DNA of 64,000 nucleotides, from contig NZ_OMKE01000001.1 in NCBI RefSeq assembly GCF_900299535.1, forward strand, positions 751-64,750, in the 5' to 3' direction. Position numbers and translations under genes: made by a program. The notes under the pieces are model-generated. The model saw only the letters and a program-made list of their open reading frames with translations, did no database searches and had not been told where the DNA came from. The stretch comes from Aquimarina aquimarini. GTDB lineage: Bacteria > Bacteroidota > Bacteroidia > Flavobacteriales > Flavobacteriaceae. Of this stretch, positions 33,319 through 42,770 are shown in pieces (positions within the stretch are counted from its first letter, which is position 1; each line of letters starts with the position of its first letter).

Positions 33319-34995
33319 TTAATATCCTGAGTTTTGTTTTAAAGCACCCTCTGATGAGTTAATAGCATCTAGTGGAATAGGGTAATACTCATTTTTTTGA
33401 GAGGTAAAATTAGCTCCATTAAGATATACTCGTTTTGATGATTCTTCACTTATATATTTATTTAATACTTGTGGAGCAATCCCCCAGCGTACGAGGTCAA
33501 AAAATCGATGTCCTTCTGATGCTAATTCTAATCGTCGCTCAAAGCGTACTGCTTTGATAGCGTATTCTTTATCTGGGAATGTGGTGTACTCACTAATTAC
33601 ATAGTTTGCTGCAGGAGTTCCATCTGAGTTTTTGACAAAACCATTAGGGTTTGCCGCTCTTGCTCTTATTCTGTTTACTAGATTCATGGCATCAGTTAAT
33701 TGTCCATCGTCTGCATAAATTTCTGCCCTCCATAATAATACATCAGAGTATCGTATAAGAGGGGTGTTTATTGCATTATATTGTGGGAATCCTGCGGCAG
33801 AAATAGAGCCTTCTTGTGATTTTAGCACTTCGTGCTTTTTACCAACATATGGGCCTCCGTTTGATTGATCTCTGATCCATCTTGATCCAGGCATAGGTCC
33901 CCATTCTAAATATTCGATTCCTCTTCTACCTACAGTCCAATCTAATCTTGGGTCAAGATTTCCTGCATAAGGAGTAAAAGGGATATCTGATGTGATTCCT
34001 TGATCACTGGTAACATCAGTGTCGTTAAAAGTATCTAAAAGAGGTAGACCATCTGCTCCAGTTTTGAATGCATTTACTAGATTTTGACTTGGTTGAAAAA
34101 AACCACAGCATCCGCCTCCAGGAGCATCAGAAGCATATGGGTGATTAAGTCTATTACCTCTGTTACCATTTATAAAACCATCACCACCATCATTTACAGA
34201 ATTTTGAACAGCAAATACAGATTCTGAATTATTATCTTTTTCTCCATTAAAATTATCATGATAGATAGGTACTAATTGAAAAGGACCTTCATTTATAATA
34301 TTATCTAGAATTGGTCGTGCGCTTTGGTAATCATTTTGAAACATATGTGCTTTTGCGAGATATGCTTTTGCTACCCATGAGGTTGCCCTGCCTGGGTCTT
34401 CTTGGTTTTCAGGAAGGTTTTCTGAGGCATATATCAGATCTTCTTCTATTGAGGGCCAGATATCAGTGTCATTGGGTGGAGTAGCAATCAAGCCTTCTTT
34501 CATAAAAGGAATGTTGTTCCATATTTTTTTTGCATCCATATGATAATGTGCTCTTAGAAATCGTGCTTCTGCTCCCAAAATAACAAGGTCTTCTTCTGGC
34601 GTGCCTTCTTCTATTGCTTTATCAATGGATTCTAATGTTTGATTTGTTCTGGAAATACCTTCATACAAAGATTCCCATTTTCTGGATAAATATATATTGG
34701 TGGTTCCCGAAGAAAAACGCTCTACATCATTTAATTGTGGTTGATCATCTATAGAAGATCCTTTATGAAAATCATCGGAAGCTACGTCTCCTAAAGCCCA
34801 ATTAGAGGCTGGTGCCCAGAAATACCCAGGATTTCCATCTAAAATAGCATAGGCACTGATTAATTGTTGGTCTACCCATTTTTTGTCAAATTCTATTACA
34901 CTTTCTACAAGAGCTCCTTGTGGATTAATGTCTAACTCTTTTTCGCAAGAAATCAGAGCTAGTGTTGTGAGTATAAATAAGATTACTTTTTTCAT
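33319..34995 (-). CDS. SusD-like outer-membrane glycan-binding lipoprotein
   Basis: A SusD/RagB lipoprotein (558 aa from the ATG at 34995). The start is chosen because MKKVILFILTTLALISC is a proper lipoprotein signal; a longer frame begins 51 bases upstream. It shows the TPR-like N-terminal half (GAEARFLRAHYHMDAKKIWNNIPF) and the conserved C-terminal RFERRLELASEGHRFFDLVRWG. It caps the SusC channel at 35065 and delivers oligosaccharides, here inferred to be alpha-mannosides from the GH92 genes downstream. Confidence 0.94.
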   Translation of the reverse strand: MKKVILFILTTLALISCEKELDINPQGALVESVIEFDKKWVDQQLISAYAILDGNPGYFWAPASNWALGDVASDDFHKGSSIDDQPQLNDVERFSSGTTNIYLSRKWESLYEGISRTNQTLESIDKAIEEGTPEEDLVILGAEARFLRAHYHMDAKKIWNNIPFMKEGLIATPPNDTDIWPSIEEDLIYASENLPENQEDPGRATSWVAKAYLAKAHMFQNDYQSARPILDNIINEGPFQLVPIYHDNFNGEKDNNSESVFAVQNSVNDGGDGFINGNRGNRLNHPYASDAPGGGCCGFFQPSQNLVNAFKTGADGLPLLDTFNDTDVTSDQGITSDIPFTPYAGNLDPRLDWTVGRRGIEYLEWGPMPGSRWIRDQSNGGPYVGKKHEVLKSQEGSISAAGFPQYNAINTPLIRYSDVLLWRAEIYADDGQLTDAMNLVNRIRARAANPNGFVKNSDGTPAANYVISEYTTFPDKEYAIKAVRFERRLELASEGHRFFDLVRWGIAPQVLNKYISEESSKRVYLNGANFTSQKNEYYPIPLDAINSSEGALKQNSGY

Positions 34996-35064
34996 CTGTT
35001 TGTTTTTTAATTTTTTTGCTGTTTCTAATGAGTGATGTTTTCTCATTTTTCAGATCATTTTGTG

Positions 35065-38000
35065 TTACAGAGTGAGATTGACTCCCATTATAAAGGTTCT
35101 TGCTACAGGATAAGCTCCTCTATCAATACCTATATCTAGATTCACAGAGTCGCCACCACCATATTGTTGTAAATTGATTTCAGGGTCTAATCCAGAATAT
35201 TTTGTCCAGGTGTATAAATTTTTTGCCTGAATAAAGAATCTGAGCTTTGTGATATTTAGTTTTGATAGTACTGATTCTGGGAGGTTGTATCCAAGTTGAA
35301 TATTCTTTAATCGTAGGTATGACCCATCTTCTATATAATAACTACTAGCACTAGAGTAATGTTCTGCTGGGTTGTTAGAAAGTTGAGGTAATTTACCTCC
35401 AGTATTAGTTGGGCTCCATGAATTTAAGTAGTCTCTGCTTTTTCCTCCAGGAAAACTATTGAAGTCTGTAAAAAACTTGGTGAAATTATAGATATCATTT
35501 CCTTGACTTCCTTGAAAGAATACGGTGAAATCAAAATTTTTGTACTCTAATCCCATATTTGCACTATAGGTAAAATCGGGATGTGGACTTCCTATAAAAT
35601 CTCTGTCATCATCATTGATCACCCCATCATTATTGATATCTCTGTATTTAAATGTTCCTATATCTTTTCCTAAGTAATCTCCTGTTGCATTGCGTTCTGC
35701 TTCATTTTGGATAATACCATCGATAATAAATCCGTGAAAAGAAGCAATAGGTTGACCAGCTTGTGTTCTTGATGGTCTGGTTTCTCTAGCTAAATTTCCT
35801 GTTAAAAAATGATCAGGATTGTCAGATAGTTCTTTTACCGTGTTTTTGTATGATGATACGTTGACAGTGGCATAATATTTTAAGTTATCATTGATTTGAT
35901 CTTGATAGCCTAATGAAAAATCAAACCCTTTGTTTTCTACAGATCCAGCGTTGATATATTTTGCTTGGGCATTACCTATGAGTGTTATATCTGCTTGATC
36001 CTGAATCAATAAATTTTCTGTTAATGAGTTGTAGTATTCAAAGCCTAATGTGAGTTTATTGTTGAATAAAGCTGCATCAATTCCAATGTTTTTTGTTGTA
36101 GTGGTTTCCCATTCTAGATCTGGATTACCTATTATATACAAGCTATAACCCGAAGATATGACAGAATTACTTCCTCTTAAGTCATAATTTCTATCATCGT
36201 CATTAATGTATTGACTGAATATTCTACCTTGTGGGATGCTTTCGTTTCCTAACTCTCCGTATCCTGCTTTTATTTTTAGATCACTGATAAAAGAAATATT
36301 TTTCATAAAACCTTCATTAGATACTCTCCATGCGGCACTGTATGAAGGGAAGTAATCAGATCTATTATTACGTGCAAATTTTGAAGTAGCATCTTTTCGT
36401 AATGAGAATGAGAGTAGATATTTGTCATTATAGCTATAATCTAACTTACCAAAACTAGAGAAGTACGCACTTTTTCCTCCGTAACCTCTATTATCTCTTG
36501 TTTGTTCTCCTCTGTCAATATATCTGTAATCAAGATTATCTATAAGAAAGCTTGTTCTTGAAGCTCTTAGGAATTTGTTTTGTGTTTTGTGTGCTTCTGT
36601 TCCTAATACAGCATCAAATGAGTGGTTGCCTATGTTCTTTGAATAGCTTAAAGTATTATACCATGTAGATGAGATCGTATAAAAATTATCTTCTCTTAAT
36701 CGATTAACGGTATTTGGCTCTGCAACTTCAGGGTTGAGAAAGGTAAAAAATGAACTATTGGTATTGTCATAATCAACTCCCATATTGGTTTTGAAAGTAA
36801 AATCTTTTAAAAAATCTAGTTCTGCATATACATTACCTATTGTACGATATCTTCTAGTTAGATTATTTCTATTTCTTGTAGCACTGGCTACAGGGTTAAT
36901 CCCGTTTCCTAATCCTGGGCTTTGTGGTCCTGCATAGTTGCCAGCTATATCATATACTGGGATAATTGGCTGTGCTCTGTATAAAAAAGAGATATCTCCT
37001 GCAGTATTTTGATTACCAGCAGAGCCTACTTTGTCTGAATACGATAAATTAAATGACTCACCAATTCTAAAGTTATTGGTAACTTTGAATTCTGAGTTTG
37101 CTCGTAAGGTATACCGGTTGTAGAATGTATGTAATGCAACTCCTTCTTGTTTTAATGCTCCCATTCCTACATGGAATTTTGCGTTTTCTGACCCTCCAGA
37201 TACTCCTAGATTATAATTTTGTACAAAGGCATCATTAAAATATTCATCAAACCAATCTGTTCCTGCTTTATTAGCTCGTGTTATTTTATTTGTTGTAGCG
37301 TCGTATGTAGAGAGGTCTGCTGAGTCTGCTCCAGCTGGAGTTAGATAATTTGGTAGTATCGGAGTGTTTCCTGTACCGTATTGTGGGTGAGCAGGGGCTG
37401 CACCGTCATTGTTAAATCGAGTCCAAATTACATTTGCGCTCTCTTGCGGAGATAAAAGGTCGGGGAAATTAGATTTAGCAATATTATCTATTCCTATACT
37501 GGTGTTGAAGGTAAATTTGGTTTTACTATTGTATTTCCCTCCTTTGGTAGTAATCAAAATAACACCATTGGCAGCTCTGAATCCGTAAATAGCAGCAGAT
37601 GATGCATCTTTTAATATCTGCATGGATTCTATATCAGAAGGGTTTAATTGATTAATTCCTGTAGTGGTTGGTGTGCCATCTATAACGTATAAAGGATCAT
37701 TGTTATTGATGGTCCCGAAACCACGTATTCTTACCATGGCTCTTCCTCCAGGACCTCCTTCAGAACCTACAGTTACTCCAGATGCTAGCCCTTGTAAAGA
37801 TTGTTCTAGATCTACAGGTGTTGTAGCGGCAAGATCTTCTGCTTTGATTACTGCAACAGACCCCGTAATGTTTCTAACGGATTGTTTTGAGTAGCCAGTG
37901 ACTACAATTTCTTCTAGTTCGTTAGAGTTTTCTTGCATAATAATATCATAGGTTCCTGAACTAGGTACTATAATACTTTGAGTTTCCATCCCTACATAAC

Positions 38001-38223
38001 TAAATACTATGGTTGCTCCTGATGAGAGTGTTAAAGAATAGTTTCCGTCAAAATCGGTTTGTGTTCCTGTAGTAGTGTTTTTTATAATAATATTTACACC
38101 TGGCAATAGTAGTCCGCTGCCATCCGTTACTTTTCCATTGACTTTGATTTCCTGACCAATAATAGTGTAAGAAAAAGACATGAAGGTAAACACAAAAAAT
38201 AGATATTTTAATTTATTCTTCAT
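35065..38223 (-). CDS. SusC-like TonB-dependent outer-membrane transporter
   Basis: A 1052-aa transporter. Signal peptide (to about 24), a CarboxypepD_reg-like domain (about 27-105, VNGKVTDGSGLLLPGVNIII), the TonB-box/plug transition (EEIVVTGYSKQSVRNITGSV), a plug with RIRGFGTINNNDPLYVIDG, and a barrel ending in FIMGVNLTL. There is no N-terminal STN domain, so it is not coupled to a FecR/sigma pair. First gene of the mannoside locus, with its partner susD 18 bases from its stop. Confidence 0.96.
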   Translation of the reverse strand: MKNKLKYLFFVFTFMSFSYTIIGQEIKVNGKVTDGSGLLLPGVNIIIKNTTTGTQTDFDGNYSLTLSSGATIVFSYVGMETQSIIVPSSGTYDIIMQENSNELEEIVVTGYSKQSVRNITGSVAVIKAEDLAATTPVDLEQSLQGLASGVTVGSEGGPGGRAMVRIRGFGTINNNDPLYVIDGTPTTTGINQLNPSDIESMQILKDASSAAIYGFRAANGVILITTKGGKYNSKTKFTFNTSIGIDNIAKSNFPDLLSPQESANVIWTRFNNDGAAPAHPQYGTGNTPILPNYLTPAGADSADLSTYDATTNKITRANKAGTDWFDEYFNDAFVQNYNLGVSGGSENAKFHVGMGALKQEGVALHTFYNRYTLRANSEFKVTNNFRIGESFNLSYSDKVGSAGNQNTAGDISFLYRAQPIIPVYDIAGNYAGPQSPGLGNGINPVASATRNRNNLTRRYRTIGNVYAELDFLKDFTFKTNMGVDYDNTNSSFFTFLNPEVAEPNTVNRLREDNFYTISSTWYNTLSYSKNIGNHSFDAVLGTEAHKTQNKFLRASRTSFLIDNLDYRYIDRGEQTRDNRGYGGKSAYFSSFGKLDYSYNDKYLLSFSLRKDATSKFARNNRSDYFPSYSAAWRVSNEGFMKNISFISDLKIKAGYGELGNESIPQGRIFSQYINDDDRNYDLRGSNSVISSGYSLYIIGNPDLEWETTTTKNIGIDAALFNNKLTLGFEYYNSLTENLLIQDQADITLIGNAQAKYINAGSVENKGFDFSLGYQDQINDNLKYYATVNVSSYKNTVKELSDNPDHFLTGNLARETRPSRTQAGQPIASFHGFIIDGIIQNEAERNATGDYLGKDIGTFKYRDINNDGVINDDDRDFIGSPHPDFTYSANMGLEYKNFDFTVFFQGSQGNDIYNFTKFFTDFNSFPGGKSRDYLNSWSPTNTGGKLPQLSNNPAEHYSSASSYYIEDGSYLRLKNIQLGYNLPESVLSKLNITKLRFFIQAKNLYTWTKYSGLDPEINLQQYGGGDSVNLDIGIDRGAYPVARTFIMGVNLTL

Positions 38224-38712
38224 ATTGAAATTGATTTAGTTAATAATTCGACTTTTGATTTCCCTTGTTACACTCTTTATTTTTTTATTGTATTTCTTGA
38301 AGATTAACAATTTGTATTGTTTAAAGAGATGTTATTGTCAAATTTATAATATGAAGACTAATATTTGTATTTTAACTATAAAATCAGTGATTTTTATGTT
38401 ATAATAGCTAAATAATAATTATTTTTTCTTTTTATAGTTGATTTTTTAAAAAGATTAAGTTTTTTTTCTTGTTAAATAGAGAAGAGTTTTATGTTAAAAA
38501 ACATGGTTTTTTATGATTTTTTCGTTTTAATTTTTGTTTAAATGTTAATTTGGTATAAAATATTCTTAATTTTTTCGTTTTTTTTGATTTATTTTAATGT
38601 GTGAGATGTAGTTATGAAGAACCTATGCATTATTTATGAAGTAAAAAAATCTGTATATTATCAAAATAAAAGTATTTTTACTGTTGATAGTTGATTAAAA
38701 GTTTTTAGATTT
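38224..38712. promoter_or_regulatory. Divergent promoter region of susC and the lrp-like gene
   Basis: 489 very AT-rich bases without a gene. A minus-strand TAAATTTG (38346-38339) matches the TAnnTTTG -7 box and would give a susC leader of about 110 bases. No -33 partner or operator was recognised. The neighbouring Lrp-type regulator is the obvious candidate to bind here. Confidence 0.4.
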
Positions 38713-39174
38713 ATGGAAATGTTAGATAATACAGATAAGACCATTTTACGGATTCTTCAACGAGATTCTAAAAAAACAGCAAAAGAAATCGCAAATCTTT
38801 TGAATTTGACAGTGTCTCCTATATATGAACGAATTAAACGATTAGAACAAAAAGGATATATAGAAAAATATGTAGCTATCGTCAATAAAAAAATGATTGA
38901 TTTACCAATCACTGCATATTGCCAAGTATCTCTACAGTCTCATGGAGAGTTATTTATTGATAAGTTTGAAAACCAAATAAAAAATCTAAAAGAAGTACAG
39001 GAATGCTATCATATGGCTGGCCAAGTAGATTTTTTATTAAAAATTAATATGCCTAGCCTTGAGGAGTATCATGAGTTTATGCGTTCTAAGTTATCTAAGA
39101 TTGATAATATAGGAGTTTTGAATACTACTTTTTCTCTAAAGGTGATTAAACATACTTCTGAGTTTTATGTGTAA
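38713..39174 (+). CDS. Lrp/AsnC family transcriptional regulator
   Basis: A 153-aa protein. N-terminal helix-turn-helix (LDNTDKTILRILQRDSKKTAKEIANLLNLTVSPIYERIKRLEQKGYI) and a C-terminal RAM domain (VQECYHMAGQVDFLLKINM...). Family members sense amino acids or related metabolites and often regulate the adjacent divergent gene; here that is the susC operon, though sensing is unknown. A hairpin terminator follows. Confidence 0.93.
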   Translation: MEMLDNTDKTILRILQRDSKKTAKEIANLLNLTVSPIYERIKRLEQKGYIEKYVAIVNKKMIDLPITAYCQVSLQSHGELFIDKFENQIKNLKEVQECYHMAGQVDFLLKINMPSLEEYHEFMRSKLSKIDNIGVLNTTFSLKVIKHTSEFYV

Positions 39175-39188
39175 GGTGTGCTTATTTA

Positions 39189-39222
39189 TAAAAAGGCAGT
39201 ATTGCTTACTACTACCTTTTTT
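39189..39222 (+). terminator. Terminator of the lrp-like gene
   Basis: AAAAAGG / CCTTTTT closing stem with inner AGTA/TACT pairing and a T6 end, 15 bases after the stop. Confidence 0.75.
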
Positions 39223-39237
39223 AGAATAACTCAAAGG

Positions 39238-39490
39238 CTACAGTTTGTCAAATCGCTTAGATACTGCTTGATATAATTTTTCTTGTCTGAGGTTATTTTT
39301 GAGTACAATTCCTTCTGGAGATAATAGGTATAGAGTAGGGAAAGTTTCTATACAAAGTCTGTATGTCATATCGTTTGTATAAGAATTGCTTAATGAACTT
39401 AAATGGTTTCAGTTCTTCAGCAACTGTCTTTTTCCAGAATTTACCTTGATCAATGCTATAACTTATGATGATAAGACCTTTATCTGCTAT
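39238..39490 (-). pseudogene. Remnant of a thioredoxin/TlpA-like C-terminus
   Basis: The minus strand reads ETFPTLYLLSPEGIVLKNN followed by LRQEKLYQAVSKRFDKL and a stop at 39238, the typical C-terminal strand-helix of redoxin proteins with its cis-Pro. A frameshift separates it from the preceding fragment (FWKKTVAEELKPFK...DIQTLYR). The active site and N-terminal domain are gone. It is fused directly to FecR remains, which implies that a deletion removed the genes in between. Confidence 0.7.
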
Positions 39491-40199
39491 AATGTCTACA
39501 TTAAAAGTTCTATCAAGCTCATTTGTTATTAATTCCAGTGACTCTTTCTTAAAGATCAACTTTTCTTCTTTTTTTAAATGTATTTCATGTGCTTTTCTTT
39601 ATAAATAACTTTTTCTCCAGAAACCATGTAGATATTCTTTTCAGAAGTGTTATTATCAATATTTAATTGTATTTTTCCTGTTATAAGAGCTGCTTCTATT
39701 TGATTATCCTCAGGGCATGCCTTTACATTAAAAGAAGTACCTAGAACACGTATTTTCATATTTTTTTGTTAATACTATAAAAGGTTTGGATTTATCTTTT
39801 ACAACTTCAAAATATCTTTCTCCTTCTAGAGTGACTCTTCTTTCGTTTCCTTTAAAAAAAATAATATAGATAAGTTTACTACCAGAGTTAAACCATACAC
39901 TAGAGCCATCTGGTAAAATGACTTTTTCAGTATTTCCCTTAGGGGTTACCGTTTTGGCCATATGATTAGAAACGATTTCAGATGATAAGGGGATATATAT
40001 GGTATGTGATAGATATAGAGTATAGCAAGATGCATATTGTCGCGTATTTTAAAAATCGTTTTAATTGGTTGGCTTTATTTTCTCTTTTTCTTATAGGGGC
40101 AAATACTTTACGTTTTTCCGCTTTGGTACCTATAGCTATTTCCTCAGGCATGTATTTTAGTGCCTTATTATAGATTCTATTTTCTCTTTTTTTCTGCAT
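39480..40199 (-). pseudogene. Decayed FecR-like anti-sigma factor
   Basis: Four successive fragments in different frames reproduce a FecR protein: the N-terminal cytoplasmic part with a membrane helix (LKRFLKYATICILLYSISI), the FecR core (KGNTEKVILPDGSSVWFNSG, then GNERRVTLEGERYFEVVKDK), a continuation (RVLGTSFNVKACPEDNQIEA), and the start of the C-terminal DUF4974 domain (FKKESLELITNELDRTFNVDI). Frameshifts and stops separate them, so it is inactive. An intact functional counterpart in this window is at 55656. Confidence 0.85.
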
Positions 40200-40246
40200 T
40201 TGGGTAGTTTAACATATTATTAATGACGATGGAAAAGGTGTACTCC

Positions 40247-40470
40247 CTAATTTATATGTTTCTTAAGGTCTTGTCTTAAGACCTTTAAAGCTTTTGTAAT
40301 ATGAGCTTCCATGGTTTTTATAGAAATGTTTTTTCTTTAGCTATTTCAGGTTAGGTATATCCATTCATTCTAGATTGGCAGAAAACATCTCTTACTTTTG
40401 GAGGTAGATTTTCTATTATGATTTGTAGGCTATAGAAAAAAGCCTGGAATAGTATTTATCAAAAAATGAA
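40247..40470 (-). pseudogene. Decayed ECF sigma factor, region 4 only
   Basis: The minus strand still encodes ENLPPKVRDVFCQSRMNGYT, then an in-frame stop, PEIAKE, a frameshift, and IKTMEAHITKALKVLRQDLK before the stop at 40247. This is the sigma-70 region 4 helix-turn-helix. Region 2 is missing. Together with the fecR and redoxin remains it marks an old sigma-FecR locus. Confidence 0.85.
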
Positions 40471-40762
40471 GAAAAAAAAATGATTTTCACCTTTTAATTG
40501 AATCCAGAAATAATCTTCATTTTTTTTCATGCTATTTAAGTTATGATTCTTTTTAAGTAGTTGTTTTTTTAGACTGATAAAAAGCTAATTTAAAGAATGA
40601 AAATAAAAGCGATTTTTATAAGAGTGCTTTACTTTTTTGCCATCTTTTATAAGTTTTATCTTGTTGAGAATAGAGGTAGAAATAAAAAATAACAGAAAAT
40701 AAAGTAAGGGTAGCGAGCTTTCTGTTACGTCTTTATGAAGTATAACCAAAAATATCTATAAA

Positions 40763-42193
40763 ATGTTTTATTTACTGAAATTCAAATATTACTTTTTAGT
40801 TTTATTTACAGCTATTGCTTTTTCGTGTAAAAGCCAACCTGATACAGAAATTCCCAAGACAGTTGTTTCGGGTATAATTGAAGATTATTCTACAAAAGTC
40901 TTTACAATTAATGGGCAAGGTATCGTAACCAAAAAAATCACGCTTGATGATGCTAATAATTTTAAGGATACACTAACCTTAAAAGAAGGTTTTTACAGTA
41001 TTAATTTGGGGGCTTATTATAGTATACCTGTATATATTATATCAGGAAAAGATATCTCCTTTACTATGAATTTTAGAATAGGAAAACCTTCATTAATTTT
41101 TTCTGGAGAAGGGGGGGCAATAAATAATTTTATACAAAAAAAAGCAAGCATTTATATTGATAGCGACAAGGAGAAAGAGCTTTATGGTTTAAATGAGGAT
41201 GAGTTTTTAGCTGAGTTAAATTCTAAAAAAAATACTGCAAATATATTGATAGATGCTACTGATTATAGCGAAACTTTCAAAAAAATTGAAAAAAAGAATA
41301 TCGAATATGAATATTTTGATATGGTCAGAAGTTACCCTTTTTATAATTCTAAATATATAGGTAAGACTCATAAAGATATAGAAAGTGAATTGAGTAAGTA
41401 CTATCCCAAAACGGAAAAGGTCACCAAAGATTTTATGGATACTACTAATTTTGATAATAGCGAAGATTATAAAAATTCGATAACCTACAAACGTTTGGTG
41501 AAAGATTTTTTTTATAAAAAAATTATAGAAAAGATTGGAGGATATGAGTATTATAAAACCAAATTTATGGATGCTGCTATTGCCGAAATTAAAACATATA
41601 AATCCAATGATATTAAGGATGATTTGTTATGGGAGCACCCAATACGACGAAGCTTGGTGTCTTCTAATCCAAATTTTGAAAAAAGATATACTGAAATTAT
41701 TGATATCATAACAAGTCCTTCTATAAAAGAATATGTAGAAAAACGATATCAGGAAATTAAAAAATTAGTACCAGGCAACCCTGCTCCAGAATTCACATAT
41801 GAAGATGTTGAAGGAAATATGGTGTCATTGAGTGACTTTAAAGGAAAATATGTTTATATCGATATCTGGGGTACTTGGTGTGGGCCTTGTAAACAAGAAA
41901 TTCCATTCTTAAAAAAACTGGAAGAACGATATCGTGATAAAAATATAGAGTTTTTGAGTGTTTCTGTTAAGGATAAAAAAGAAACATGGAAAGAATTTGT
42001 GAAAAAAGAAAACCTGAAAGGGACTCAATTATACGAAGAACAAAAATCAAAAATGAAGATTACAGAATTATATAAAATACCTGGATACCCTACATTTATA
42101 CTGGTAAATCCCGAAGGTAAAATTGTCTCAGCGCATGCAATGAGGCCTTCTAATCCTGAAATAAATACTTATTTCGAAACTCATATTAAATAG
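40763..42193 (+). CDS. TlpA-like thioredoxin-domain lipoprotein
   Basis: A 476-aa protein with a lipobox (TAIAFSC, Cys at about 21). The N-terminal about 330 residues form a DUF4369-like and helical region. The C-terminal redoxin domain has IDIWGTWCGPCKQEIPFLKK with the CxxC site and a cis-Pro loop in IPGYPTFILVNPEG. This architecture is common near Sus-like loci in flavobacteria and is thought to act in envelope thiol-disulfide exchange. It faces away from the decayed sigma/FecR/redoxin relic, and may be an unrelated neighbour or a surviving member of that former locus. Confidence 0.88.
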   Translation: MFYLLKFKYYFLVLFTAIAFSCKSQPDTEIPKTVVSGIIEDYSTKVFTINGQGIVTKKITLDDANNFKDTLTLKEGFYSINLGAYYSIPVYIISGKDISFTMNFRIGKPSLIFSGEGGAINNFIQKKASIYIDSDKEKELYGLNEDEFLAELNSKKNTANILIDATDYSETFKKIEKKNIEYEYFDMVRSYPFYNSKYIGKTHKDIESELSKYYPKTEKVTKDFMDTTNFDNSEDYKNSITYKRLVKDFFYKKIIEKIGGYEYYKTKFMDAAIAEIKTYKSNDIKDDLLWEHPIRRSLVSSNPNFEKRYTEIIDIITSPSIKEYVEKRYQEIKKLVPGNPAPEFTYEDVEGNMVSLSDFKGKYVYIDIWGTWCGPCKQEIPFLKKLEERYRDKNIEFLSVSVKDKKETWKEFVKKENLKGTQLYEEQKSKMKITELYKIPGYPTFILVNPEGKIVSAHAMRPSNPEINTYFETHIK

Positions 42194-42309
42194 TAAAAAG
42201 AAGACGGTGATATAACATGTAAGAATTGTATAAAATAAAATACACTTTTATTAACCTTATTTATCGTTTCATTTTTAATTAGTTTTATTAAAACCGAAGT
42301 TTGTGTTTG

Positions 42310-42337
42310 AAAGGAGTAGTTTTAAAACTACTCCTTT
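42310..42337 (+). terminator. Perfect 28-nt palindrome, probable terminator
   Basis: AAAGGAGTAGTTTT / AAAACTACTCCTTT with no unpaired loop in the DNA, followed by a short T-rich stretch. It lies 116 bases after the TlpA-like gene. A second, weaker hairpin, AACCTGATC/GATCAGATT, is at about 42414-42443. The rest of the 577-base gap to 42771 shows only a candidate promoter. Confidence 0.65.
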
Positions 42338-42554
42338 TGTTATATTATCAATACATCCTAAAATACTTAAGAAGTAAAACGGATCATTAAGCTCTTAATT
42401 TAAGGCGTACATAAAACCTGATCGGATGTGTGTGATCAGATTTTGTTGTTTTATATAAAGAAAAGATAGTTTAAAAAATTAATATGCTATCTATGAACAT
42501 ATGGGGTGTGTTTTGTAAAATTAACTTTATGTAAACTATTTGTTTACAATACTT

Positions 42555-42562
42555 TATATTTG
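42555..42562 (+). promoter_or_regulatory. Candidate -7 box (TATATTTG) of the second T9SS gene
   Basis: Exact TAnnTTTG match 208 bases before the ATG at 42771. The nearest TTTG lies at the wrong distance for a -33 box, so support is weak. Confidence 0.3.
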
Positions 42563-42770
42563 CGTTAACTTTTTTATAAGAGTTTTCTAAGCGATTGTTT
42601 TGTATTATTGTAATAATTGATTTAATCAATTTATTTTATTGTCATACCCACCTTTTTACCTTTCTTGTGATGTGATTTTTACTGAAAGGTTCTGAATAGT
42701 ATATGAAGCAGTAGCTTCTGTAATGATGTTATAGAAACATATTTTTTCTTAATATAACTCACTTATAATC

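Noticed and set aside
34996-35046. Longer N-terminus for the SusD-like protein
   Set aside because: It would bury the lipoprotein signal behind a basic segment. The ATG at 34995 gives a normal lipobox.
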